From Corynebacterium yudongzhengii (lineage in GTDB: Bacteria > Actinomycetota > Actinomycetes > Mycobacteriales > Mycobacteriaceae), in assembly GCF_003065405.1 (NCBI RefSeq), contig NZ_CP026947.1, positions 2,418,001 through 2,482,000 of the forward strand: DNA of 64,000 nucleotides, read 5' to 3'. Shown here piece after piece: positions 31,047 through 38,893 of this stretch; within the stretch, counting starts at the first letter, position 1, and the number at the start of each line of letters is the position of its first letter. A program made the translations under genes and the position numbers. The notes beneath the pieces are model-generated. The model had not been told where the DNA came from and made no database searches. It saw only the letters and a list, made by a program, of their open reading frames with translations.

Positions 31047-31502
31047 ATGCCCAAAGACAGTCCGCAGGAGATCGCCCGCGCCATTCGGCCGGCGATGACG
31101 AAACTGTACGTAACTTACTTCCGAATCGCGGAGCAATCGGACCTGACTGGGCCGCAGTTGTCGATCATGACACGGTTGCGTGAGGAGGGGCCGATGCGTA
31201 TCAGCCAGATTGCCCGCGACGAGGGTATTCGCATGCCCACGGCCTCAAATGCCCTGCACCAGTTGGAGCGCCGCGAGCTCGTCACCCGCGTCCGCGATGA
31301 GAAGGACCGCCGCGGCGTGCGCGTCGACCTCACGGAGCTGGGGGAAAGCGAGCTGGAGCGCGTCGGCGCCGAAAGAGTGAACTACCTCGCCGACATGCTC
31401 TCGGCCCTCAATGAGGAGGACCTCGCCCAGTGCGCCGAGTTCGCGGATGTGATCAACCGGCTGGCTGATAGCTATGGGGCACCGGATATTCCCCAGCCAT
31501 AG
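31047..31502 (+). CDS. malR: MarR-family regulator, MalR-like
   Basis: This is a 151-residue winged-helix repressor: LTGPQLSIMTRLREEGPMRISQIARDEGIRMPTASNALHQLERRELVTRVRDEKDRRGVRVDLTELG has the recognition helix and the charged DRR wing of MarR proteins. Position next to ino1 and a Usp gene matches MalR of C. glutamicum, which controls malic enzyme and cell-envelope stress genes; the symbol rests on context. A dyad TAATT-N9-AATTA at about 31016-31034 overlaps the probable promoter and may be its operator. The start is 37 bp after ino1. Confidence 0.8.
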   Translation: MPKDSPQEIARAIRPAMTKLYVTYFRIAEQSDLTGPQLSIMTRLREEGPMRISQIARDEGIRMPTASNALHQLERRELVTRVRDEKDRRGVRVDLTELGESELERVGAERVNYLADMLSALNEEDLAQCAEFADVINRLADSYGAPDIPQP

Positions 31503-31587
31503 GGTAAACGCCAGTAGAGTAGGAGATGGCGTGTAGGTTAAACGCCTGAATACACTATTGCCCTCCGATACCCGAGACCCTTCAGTC

Positions 31588-32607
31588 ATGGCCAAGGATT
31601 CCTCTACTAGTGGCGACGACATCATCGCCGAGCCACGCACCCGTGCCGCCCACACGCCGCTGCGCCTCCTCGTGGCCTGGCAGCCGGGACCCGGCGGCGA
31701 TGAAGCCATCAGCACCGCAGCCTGGCTGGCCCGCACCTTGCTGGTGCGCGTGCGCGCGGTGTCCATGATCCTGCGCCTGTGGCCCGCCACCTCGATATCG
31801 AAGCTCGGCTCCGGCTACGACGACTGGCTCGCCGACGAAACGAAGACCTACTCGCGCAAGGTGCGCAAGGCTTTCGCCGAGGCCGGCATCGACAAGGCGC
31901 AGTGGGATAACGAGGTCGCGGTGGTCACCGACGGCCCCAGCGAGAGCGCACTGCTCACCGAGGCGGCGGAGGATTTCGACGCCGACCTGCTTATCGTCGG
32001 CTCCCATACCGCGGCCCCGAAGGGGCGCTTCCTCACTGGTACGACCTCCGACGCCTTGCTGCACTCGTCGACAACCCCTTTGATGCTCGCACCCCGCGCG
32101 GTGAAGCTATCGAAGCGCGGCATCACCCGCGTCAACGTCGCCTACCTCGCCCCCTTCGACGACGCTGACTACAGCCACCAAGAGAGCCAGAGCAACCAGG
32201 CCCTGTACTTCGGTGGCGAACTCGCCGCCCGCTTGGGGGTCAACCTGCGTTTGACCGCCTTCTCCCCCACCGGCTTGAGCGAGAACTTCCCGGACGACCG
32301 GATCGACTTCACCCGCCAGCTTTCCGACGAATGGGGCGAACAGGCCCTCAGCGTCCTCGACCGGGCGCGGGACATGATCGTCGACCACCTGCCAGATCTG
32401 AAGGTCGACACCGCGCTCGGCTCCGGTGCCGGCTGGTCCGGCGCCATCGACGCGTTGAAGTGGAAGAAGGGTGATCTGCTGACGTTCGGCTCCACCCAGT
32501 CCGGCCCCATCGAGCGCGTCTTCGTCGGCTCGACCGCCGCGCAGTTCATGCAGCACGTCCCGGTCCCGGTCGTCGTGCATCCCTCGCCCGCCGACAGCTG
32601 GTACTAG
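31588..32607 (+). CDS. Universal stress protein, divergent two-domain type
   Basis: This is a 339-residue cytoplasmic protein of two Usp-like halves (about 30-175 and 185-339). The first ends LLIVGSHTAAPKGRFLTGTTSDALLHSSTTPLMLAPR and the second TFGSTQSGPIERVFVGSTAAQFMQHVPVPVVVHP. The glycine pattern G-x2-G-x9-G is incomplete in both, so ATP binding is doubtful. The ATG at 31588 was chosen; a TTG 10 codons earlier is possible, and no ribosome site is clear for either. It lies 85 bp after malR and 10 bp before the membrane protein gene. Confidence 0.85.
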   Translation: MAKDSSTSGDDIIAEPRTRAAHTPLRLLVAWQPGPGGDEAISTAAWLARTLLVRVRAVSMILRLWPATSISKLGSGYDDWLADETKTYSRKVRKAFAEAGIDKAQWDNEVAVVTDGPSESALLTEAAEDFDADLLIVGSHTAAPKGRFLTGTTSDALLHSSTTPLMLAPRAVKLSKRGITRVNVAYLAPFDDADYSHQESQSNQALYFGGELAARLGVNLRLTAFSPTGLSENFPDDRIDFTRQLSDEWGEQALSVLDRARDMIVDHLPDLKVDTALGSGAGWSGAIDALKWKKGDLLTFGSTQSGPIERVFVGSTAAQFMQHVPVPVVVHPSPADSWY

Positions 32608-32617
32608 ACTCTGCGCC

Positions 32618-33187
32618 ATGTCTCATCGATTCTCCGGCCGCGACAATGGTGACGACGACACGTCCAGCTACCCCCAAGCACCCCTGAACAGCTCCGGCTT
32701 CGGTGCGGGCGGGCGCGAGCACCCAGAGAACGACCTCTCCGACGACGCCGACTACGCCAACCTCTACCGCCCGGAACCGCGAGATTTCGACGAGCTCGCC
32801 GACCAGGAAGACCCCCTCGTCATCGCAGAGAAGAACCGCCGCTCCTCCAAGCAGGCGTGGCGCTACCTGGCACTGGCCATCCTGAGCTCGCTAGCCTTCG
32901 GGGTCATCCTGCTGGTGGTGATGCGGATGATCGCCGGCGCCGATACCTGCGCAGCTGTCGACGGACGCTTCTTATGCACCGAACAGCTCCAAAAGACCTG
33001 GGCCGTGCTTGTGTCCCTACCGCCGATCGCCTTCCTCTTCGGCTGCATGGCACTCTTGCTGCGCAAGCTCAACGCATACCTGCGCTGGCGGCCCTGGATG
33101 GGAGTGTTCTGGGTGCTGGTCGTGTTCACGATGTGGGTGCTGCTCACCACCGTCCAAGTCTGGCTCGCTGAAGGGCCTGCGCTGTAG
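32618..33187 (+). CDS. Membrane protein with acidic cytoplasmic N-terminus, unknown function
   Basis: A 189-residue protein: 85 polar, Asp-rich residues (DNGDDDTSSYPQAP, DLSDDADYANLYRPEP), then three membrane spans (about 87-107, 132-152, 160-182). The loop between spans 1 and 2 has two Cys (ADTCAAVDGRFLCTEQ) that could form an extracytoplasmic disulfide. I do not recognise the family; a similar layout occurs in uncharacterised corynebacterial proteins. It follows the Usp gene by 10 bp, so they are probably co-transcribed. It is the last core gene before the accessory stretch. Confidence 0.8.
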   Translation: MSHRFSGRDNGDDDTSSYPQAPLNSSGFGAGGREHPENDLSDDADYANLYRPEPRDFDELADQEDPLVIAEKNRRSSKQAWRYLALAILSSLAFGVILLVVMRMIAGADTCAAVDGRFLCTEQLQKTWAVLVSLPPIAFLFGCMALLLRKLNAYLRWRPWMGVFWVLVVFTMWVLLTTVQVWLAEGPAL

Positions 33188-33343
33188 CGCTGTGCTGTTG
33201 TGGTTGCGGTTTGTTGGTGGCACTTCTCCGGCAAGACGGTTTCGGCAGTTTCCTGGTAGTTTCCGGATAGTTGGTAAAGCGATCCGACTCCGGCTGGCTC
33301 TTCCCAGCCTCGGCGGCGGAGCAGGCTCCCGAACTCTCAGCTG

Positions 33344-33358
33344 CCCCCCCCCCCCCCC
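33344..33358. repeat. Homopolymer of 15 C
   Basis: A run of 15 cytosines in non-coding sequence between the membrane protein gene and the second palindrome array. Runs of this length are prone to slippage and sequencing error, so the true length is uncertain. Confidence 0.8.
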
Positions 33359-33399
33359 GAGCGCGGCGGCACCAGTGCTCGTCGCACGGCGAAGGTGTG

Positions 33400-33952
33400 T
33401 CCCGCATGCCTATGAGTTTTTCGGATTCCATTGATTTTCGGTTACACACGTGCGTAAAGCTTTCAACCCGTACTTTGTGTCGGCAGAGTGAGCCTAGGGC
33501 TGTTCTGGTTGTGGGGGTCGTTGCGATGGCCTTGTGAAGGTGAAGGGTGAGGGAGTTCGACCCTGTTTTACGCACGTGCGTAAAAAGTAGAGGCCTCAGG
33601 TGACAATGTGGCTCGTATACCTATGAGTGCCCCGGGATTCATAGATTTCCGATTACGCACGTGCGTAAAAATCCCGGTCCGCACTGTGCGGCGGCATAGG
33701 GAATCTGGGACTGTTCTGCTTGCGGGGTCGTTGCGGTGGCCCAGTTGGGTCGAAGGACCGAGCGACTCCGATAACCGAACCTATGAGTTCATCGGGATTC
33801 ATCGATTGCTAATTACGCACGTGCGTAAAAGCAAGGCTCGACCCCGTAACCCCAACAGCGCGTCCTCGTATACCTATGAGTTCTCCGGGATCCATTGGAT
33901 CCGGATTACGCACGTGCGTAAAACCACTCATCCGCACTATGCCGCGGCATAG
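33400..33952 (+). repeat. Second array of the palindromic repeats
   Basis: The units of the array at 8.2-9.4 kb recur here. P2 (TTACGCACGTGCGTAA) is exact at 33568, 33653, 33813 and 33906 and one base off at 33442. P1 (CTATGCCGCGGCATAG) is exact at 33937 and altered at 33684. Flanks such as CCTATGAGTT before P2 and TGTTCTG-GGGGTCGTTGCG after P1 are shared with the first array, in the same orientation. No gene is seen in 33188-34204; the last 250 bp before the insertion sequence hold nothing I can name. Confidence 0.85.
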
Positions 33953-34207
33953 ACGCGTAGATGGTGTTTCTTCACCTAGCCCAGCAGCCCAAGACGGCGA
34001 TCCAGCAATTCTTTTCCGGCTGACCGCCACGATGCGAGAAACACTCCAGCAAGCACATTCCGGTAAGAAAAACTCCGCGGGGCCACACGCCGTGAAATCA
34101 GGCGTATCGCCGGAGCCTCTGTGTACCCAAGAAGAATTCCCCTCCATATGGCCGACACAGGAAACATCAAACCCTGGGATCTCCGCATCAGAGATGCGAA
34201 GGGGCTA

Positions 34208-35148
34208 GGGCGTGTCTGACAATTGAGGGAAGCGTGGCATGGGACCCTGGCTCCCGTGTCGCGTTTTCACATGTTGAGTGATGCCCAGTGGGAGATGGTC
34301 GAAGAGCTTCTGCCCCGTCGCACGGGGAGAAAAGGCCGACCGTTCTCCGATCCCCGGCAGATGCTCGAGGCCATCCTCTACCGCCTTCGGGCAGGGATCG
34401 CGCGGCGTGACCTGCCCGCCTGCTTCGGGTCCTGGCAGACGGTCTACACCTGGCACAACCGGATGGCCAAGGACGGACACCTCGGACGTGATCCTTCAGC
34501 GACTTCCTACACAGGCCGATACGGAAGACCTGATCGACTGGTCGGTGTCGGTGGACTTTGACGATCACCCGGGCCCATCAGCACGCCACGAACATCACGC
34601 GGGTCACAGGGGGCTTTGTCGAATTACAACAACCCGCTGGCCGAGCCGCCTGATCACGCGGTCGGCCGATCACGGGGTGGTCTGTCTACCAAGGTCCACG
34701 CCCTGGTCGACGGCCACGGCATGCCCCTGACCATGATCGTCACTGCGGGCCACCGCGGTGACTGCCCGGTGCTGATCCCGTTGTTGAAACGCCTGCGGAT
34801 GCCCGGGACGGTGGGCCGACCGCGCACCCGGCCCGATGAACTGCGCGCGGATAGGGCGTATGCATCGAAGGCTGTGCACAGGTATCTGCGCGAGCACAAG
34901 ATCACGGCGACGATCCCGGAGAAAAAGGACGTGATCGCCGCCCGGAAGCGGAAAGGCTCGAAGGGTGGGCGTCCACCGACGTTCGATGCGCAGTCCTACA
35001 AGGGCTGCAACGTGGTGGAACGGTTTTCGGCAACCTCAAGCAGTGGCGGGGTGTGGCAACCCGGTACGACAAGCTCGCGGTTGTCTACCGGGCCGGCGTG
35101 ATGACTATCGCCGTCATGACCTAGCTGAAGAAATTGTCAGACACGCCC
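34208..35148 (+). mobile_element. IS5-family (IS427-type) insertion sequence, decayed
   Basis: The ends are perfect inverted repeats. The left end reads CTAGGGCGTGTCTGACAATT (34205-34224), and its exact complement is at 35132-35151. The outer CTAG on both sides fits insertion into CTAG with a TA duplication, as in IS427-type elements, giving an element of about 941 bp. The single transposase gene is broken by several frameshifts, so it cannot move on its own. Confidence 0.88.
34256..35124 (+). pseudogene. IS5-family transposase, multiply frameshifted
   Basis: Pieces of one DDE transposase lie in different frames. They are MLSDAQWEMVEELLPRR...TVYTWHNRMAKDG, DVILQRLPTQADTEDLIDWSVSVD, TITRAHQHATNITR, PLAEPPDHAVGRSRGG...ELRADRAYAS, and FGNLKQWRGVATRYDKLAVVYRAGV. 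Breaks are near 34475, 34560, 34630 and 35026. The three catalytic regions (VSVD, RADRAY, NVVERF) are still readable. At least four indels make simple sequencing error unlikely; this is a dead copy. It would have encoded about 285 residues. Confidence 0.88.
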
Positions 35149-35151
35149 TAG

Positions 35152-35472
35152 GGGTGCTACCAGGTAGCCGGAACCCTAGCACCCACCACACGGACACCCG
35201 CTATCACCTACCCCGAACCAACATGCGGGGTGCCGATTACATTTTCGAAAGTGTTCAGGAGCACTGCGCTGGCCTAAAGGTGCCTCCTCGAGGCTTGTGT
35301 GCGAGCGCGGGACGTTGAGGATCCACGTGAACGGCTAGTGTATTTACACTGCTAGTAGCCTTTCTACCGGCGTTCCCACCCCCGGCTTTTACCCCCGTCG
35401 GGGGTCAGTGTCCACCCCATATTCTAGTGTACAAACCACATCGAACACATGAACTAATACCGGGGGTTATTC
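35152..35472. other. Gene-free stretch upstream of the HNH gene
   Basis: It contains GGGTGCTA and TAGCACCC near the IS end (possible hairpin, 35153-35186), GTGTATTTACAC at about 35337-35349, and CCCCCGTCGGGGG near 35392. The ATG of the HNH gene has GGGGG 7 nt upstream. No RNA gene or ORF is convincing. Confidence 0.55.
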
Positions 35473-36936
35473 ATGGACGACCACACCAACCTCACCAACG
35501 ACGAACTCCTCGACCGCATCACCACCGCCTACGCCATGATGCAACACCACAAAGCCCAATTCCTCCTCGCACTCGCCGTCTTTGATGCCCGCGAACTTGC
35601 CCGTCTAGCCGGGGCACCGACTACCGCGGACTGGATGACACGTGCCCTTGATATCGCACCGACTACCGCCTACGACTACTTAAGAGTCGCACGCTTGTTG
35701 TTGGAGTTCGCGTATGTGGCGAAATCCTTCGAAGACGGCAAAATCACCTACTCCACCGTCCGCCTGTTAAGCAGCTATTTGAACAAAGACAACGAAATCG
35801 AGTTGCTCTTGTTGGCGGAGGAGTATTCCTACCGGGAACTCGAACGCATCCTCATGACCCGAAGAGACAACCGGAACAACGATGCCCCTAGGAAAAATAC
35901 GTTTAAGATATGGGTTGATAAACACAACGGGCGTATCCGGTTCTCCGGTGATCTGGATCCGATGTTGGGGGCGAAGTTCATGGCGGCGTTGAAAATCGGG
36001 GAACTCGCCAACCTCGTCGACCTCGATGACATCGACCCCGAAGTCTTCAGCGACGATGAACGCTTGGGTGAAGAGTTAGCGAAAGCAGAAGCTGAAGCCC
36101 TCGCCGCCGAAGACGGGGCAGAATCCGTTCCGGTTGCCGAGGTCATCGACGATGCCGGTGAGAAGGGCGAGGCCTCTGGTGCTGCCACCGGTGACGCTGA
36201 CGCTGATGGTGTTGACGCTGATGGTGCCGGCGCTGATGGTGACGGTGATTCAGAGACAAGGCGGGTAGCGTCGGTCAGTGGGTATGGCAGGACGAGTGCC
36301 TCGCAGTTGTTGCCCGCACTTTTGGGGTTAATCAATATTGCCCGCTCCTCGCCGGTGAATAAGCGTCGAGCCCCGGGTACTCAGGTGCATTTGATTCAGA
36401 CCGAGGATGGGCAGTCTATTTTGCCGGGTCTTCCGGTTCCTAGTGAAAAGGCGTTGAGTGCGGAGGTCATTAATGGTGAGTTGCGGGATCATTTCTTAGA
36501 TACCCAGGGTGTGCCGTTGATGATGACGACGAAACGCAGGTTTGTCTCCGATGCGCAGGCGTTGGCGATTTTGGTGCGCTGGGGGATGCAGTGTGCGGCT
36601 CCGGGGTGTCGCCATACGCAGTTTATGGAGTTTCATCATGTGCATCCGTGGTCGATGGATGGGAAGACGAAACCGGATAATATGGCACCGTTGTGTGGTT
36701 TTTGTCACGCGTTGGTGACGGCGGGGTTGTTGGAGCTTGTGCCTGCAAGCTCTGGTGTGTGGTTGTTTCGGTATCGCACGGGTGAGGTGTATGCCTCGAA
36801 GGCGCGTCGTTTGCCGATGAAACAGCTGGGGGAGGCGTCGTGTTTGGATGAGCCGGTGGAGGTGCCGACCGTGGTGGAGGTGTTGGAGGATGGGGCATTG
36901 AGTTTCGATGATTCGGATACCATCAACGCGGACTAA
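35473..36936 (+). CDS. DUF222 protein with C-terminal HNH endonuclease domain
   Basis: This is a 487-residue protein of the 13E12-type repeat family common in actinobacteria. Residues 1-200 are the helical DUF222 region (LARLAGAPTTADWMTRALDIAPTTAYDYLRVARLL). A low-complexity Asp/Gly/Ala segment follows (about 228-258), coded by slippage-prone GACGCTGATGGT-like repeats. The HNH nuclease is at about 370-415: CAAPGCRHTQFMEFHHVHPWSMDGKTKPDNMAPLCGFCH with the Cys pairs and His residues. Codon use in the second half is T-richer than in neighbours, fitting recent gain. It lies between a dead IS and a palindrome of the repeat-array type. The natural role is unknown; such copies are often mobile. Confidence 0.88.
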   Translation: MDDHTNLTNDELLDRITTAYAMMQHHKAQFLLALAVFDARELARLAGAPTTADWMTRALDIAPTTAYDYLRVARLLLEFAYVAKSFEDGKITYSTVRLLSSYLNKDNEIELLLLAEEYSYRELERILMTRRDNRNNDAPRKNTFKIWVDKHNGRIRFSGDLDPMLGAKFMAALKIGELANLVDLDDIDPEVFSDDERLGEELAKAEAEALAAEDGAESVPVAEVIDDAGEKGEASGAATGDADADGVDADGAGADGDGDSETRRVASVSGYGRTSASQLLPALLGLINIARSSPVNKRRAPGTQVHLIQTEDGQSILPGLPVPSEKALSAEVINGELRDHFLDTQGVPLMMTTKRRFVSDAQALAILVRWGMQCAAPGCRHTQFMEFHHVHPWSMDGKTKPDNMAPLCGFCHALVTAGLLELVPASSGVWLFRYRTGEVYASKARRLPMKQLGEASCLDEPVEVPTVVEVLEDGALSFDDSDTINAD

Positions 36937-36965
36937 CCCCAAGGGCCTCCCGGGGCCGGACCTTC

Positions 36966-36991
36966 GGTCATTACGCACATGCGTAATGACC
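36966..36991 (+). terminator. Perfect hairpin of the P2 palindrome family after the HNH gene
   Basis: 12-bp arms GGTCATTACGCA and TGCGTAATGACC with a CA loop, 30 bp past the HNH stop. The core differs from TTACGCACGTGCGTAA only in its centre. There is no T-run, so it may be a repeat-family member acting as a transcript end, or only a repeat. Confidence 0.55.
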
Positions 36992-37012
36992 CCGAGCACC
37001 ACCGCCGCGCTC

Positions 37013-37933
37013 TTAGCCCTGCGCGGCCAGCCGCGCGGCCACCTCGGCACAGTCGGCTCGGCCGCAGTGGGCGGTGGCGGTGTGTGACGCGCAGTCGTCG
37101 CAAAGCAACACCTGCTTGCGGCAGGTGTCTTCGTTGATGCAATTGTGGAAGGTGTTCGTCGGCGCCGCGCAGTGCACGCAGTGGCCAAGCTGGGCGGCGT
37201 CGCCGTCGCCGAACTCCATGTGCATCCGCTTGTCGAAGACATACAGCGAACCCTCCCATAAGCCCTGGTTGCCGTACTTTTCGCCGTAACGGACGATGCC
37301 GCCGTCGATCTGGTAGACCTCCTCGAACCCGCGGTTTTTCATCAGCGAGCTCAGCACCTCGCAGCGGATCCCGCCGGTGCAGTAGGAGACGACGGGCTTG
37401 TCTTTCATCCAGTCGTACTTGCCGGAGTCGAGCTCGGCGATGAAGTCGCGGGTCGTCTCGACATCCGGCACCACCGCGTTACGGAAGCGTCCGATCTCGG
37501 CTTCCATGGAGTTGCGGCCGTCGAAAAACACGACGTCGTCACCACGCTTATCGACGAGCTCGTGCACCTCCTCCGGGCTCAAGTGCTCACCGCCACCGAC
37601 CACGCCGTGGGAATCGACCTCGAGTTCTTCGGGCGCGCCGAAGGCCACGATCTCCTCGCGCACCTTCACCGAAAGGCGCGGGAAGTCCTCGGCGGAGCCT
37701 TCCGACCATTTGAACTCCATCGGCTTGAAACCGGGGTAGTCGCGGGTCTTTTTGATGTAACGCTTGCAGGCGTCGATGTCGCCGCCGACGGTGCCGTTGA
37801 TGCCGTGGCGCGAGATGAGGATACGGCCTTTGAGCCCGAGCGATTCGCAGAGGTCACGCTGCCAGAGCATGACGGCCTGCGGGTCCGCGATCGGGGTGAA
37901 CTGGTAGTACAGAAGAATCTTGCTGATACCCAC
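37013..37933 (-). CDS. trhO: tRNA uridine(34) hydroxylase (rhodanese family)
   Basis: This is a 306-residue TrhO (YceA) enzyme that helps form 5-hydroxyuridine at the tRNA wobble position. An N-terminal acylphosphatase-like domain ([33 protein letters not shown]) is followed by a rhodanese domain ([17 protein letters not shown], active-site loop [12 protein letters not shown]). A C-terminal Cys/His-rich region ([26 protein letters not shown]) probably binds zinc. The GTG start lies 8 nt after TAAAGT, suggesting a leaderless mRNA, and no ribosome site is present. It follows the response-regulator gene by 11 bp, so it may also be read from upstream. Confidence 0.93.
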   Translation of the reverse strand: MGISKILLYYQFTPIADPQAVMLWQRDLCESLGLKGRILISRHGINGTVGGDIDACKRYIKKTRDYPGFKPMEFKWSEGSAEDFPRLSVKVREEIVAFGAPEELEVDSHGVVGGGEHLSPEEVHELVDKRGDDVVFFDGRNSMEAEIGRFRNAVVPDVETTRDFIAELDSGKYDWMKDKPVVSYCTGGIRCEVLSSLMKNRGFEEVYQIDGGIVRYGEKYGNQGLWEGSLYVFDKRMHMEFGDGDAAQLGHCVHCAAPTNTFHNCINEDTCRKQVLLCDDCASHTATAHCGRADCAEVAARLAAQG

Positions 37934-37944
37934 GTGCAGTGACT

Positions 37945-38619
37945 TTAGTTGCGCCCGTTGGCCCGCCGGGCATTGAGGACCTCGGTGGCCAGCCGCAGGC
38001 GGGAATCGACCTCGAAGCGGCGGATCAACCTGGAGACGACCTTCTTCACGGTGGATTCGGCGAAGAAGGTGACCTCCGCGATCTCCGCGTTGGACTTGCC
38101 GGTGCACAGCTCGTCGAGAATTGCGCGCTCGGTGGGACCCAGCGCCTCGACCTGGCGCAGAACCGGAGACGAACTCGGGCTCACCGGGGGCACGTAGGCG
38201 ACCAGGCGGCTCAAACACTCCGGCGAGAGCGCTGTGCCGCCGTGGTAGCCGTCGCGCACCGCGTCGATAAGCTGCGCCGGCGGGGCCGACTTCAGCACGT
38301 AACCGACCGCTCCCCCGGTGATCATCTGCACCAGCGACTCGTCGGTATCGAGCGCGGTGATCGCGATGGTGGCCGGCGCATCGATGCGGCGGCGCAGCTC
38401 CGCGAGCAGGCCAGGCCCGTCGAGCTCCGGCATGTGGATGTCGGAGAGGACGATGTCGACGTTGTCGGTGGTGGGATCGTCGATAAGCTCGAGGGCCTCG
38501 CGCCCGTTGCCGGCGGTGCCGATGACCTCGATGTCGTCGGCGAGCGAGAAGTACGCGGTGTAGCCGTCCCGGATGGTCCAGTCATCGTCGGCGATGAGGA
38601 CTCGGATGTGCTCAGCCAC
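37945..38619 (-). CDS. LuxR/NarL-type response regulator
   Basis: This is a 224-residue two-component regulator. The receiver domain has the acid pocket ADDDW, phosphorylation site Asp60 ([13 protein letters not shown]) and switch Lys in GYVLKSAPP. The C-terminal LuxR helix-turn-helix (about 158-215) reads [46 protein letters not shown] start with no ribosome site; the gap to the upstream peptide gene is 9 bp, implying coupling. Its partner is the kinase encoded one gene upstream. The order kinase-peptide-regulator is unusual. Confidence 0.92.
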   Translation of the reverse strand: MAEHIRVLIADDDWTIRDGYTAYFSLADDIEVIGTAGNGREALELIDDPTTDNVDIVLSDIHMPELDGPGLLAELRRRIDAPATIAITALDTDESLVQMITGGAVGYVLKSAPPAQLIDAVRDGYHGGTALSPECLSRLVAYVPPVSPSSSPVLRQVEALGPTERAILDELCTGKSNAEIAEVTFFAESTVKKVVSRLIRRFEVDSRLRLATEVLNARRANGRN

Positions 38620-38628
38620 GGCGGCGAT

Positions 38629-38814
38629 TTAGAGGAAGCGGCACCAGACGTTTTCGTAGTAGCGGCAGCCGAAGTAGTCAGCGGCGGCCTGCTTCTTCAC
38701 GACGGAGGTGTCCGCGTGGGAAGACAGCGCACTGGCCTGCGGCGCGGTGGCGACGGCGGCCGCAGTGGCACCGGCGACGAGGATGCGGGTGAGGTTCTTT
38801 TTCATCTTCTGCAT
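38629..38814 (-). CDS. Small secreted two-cysteine peptide inside a two-component locus
   Basis: This ORF encodes 61 residues. MQKMKKNLTR is a basic start, ILVAGATAAAVATAPQASA a hydrophobic core ending in an AxA signal-peptidase site (cut after residue 29). The mature part would be 32 residues ending ADYFGCRYYENVWCRFL, aromatic-rich with Cys50 and Cys58 eight apart. AGGGG lies 5 nt before the ATG and CATATA slightly further up. It sits 79 bp after the histidine kinase gene and 9 bp before the response regulator gene, all on one strand. A signal or accessory peptide sensed by the kinase is an attractive reading; a small exported structural or antimicrobial peptide is possible. I know no family match. 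Confidence 0.75.
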   Translation of the reverse strand: MQKMKKNLTRILVAGATAAAVATAPQASALSSHADTSVVKKQAAADYFGCRYYENVWCRFL

Positions 38815-38893
38815 GATGTCCCCTATATGAAAACTGTGGTTGATCTCAGTGATCACTTTTACTCGGCAATGATAAGCCCTATTGAGCGATCCG

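Noticed and set aside
33188..37000. Prophage or integrative element.
   Set aside because: No integrase, attachment-site repeats or phage structural genes; only an IS, repeats and one HNH gene.
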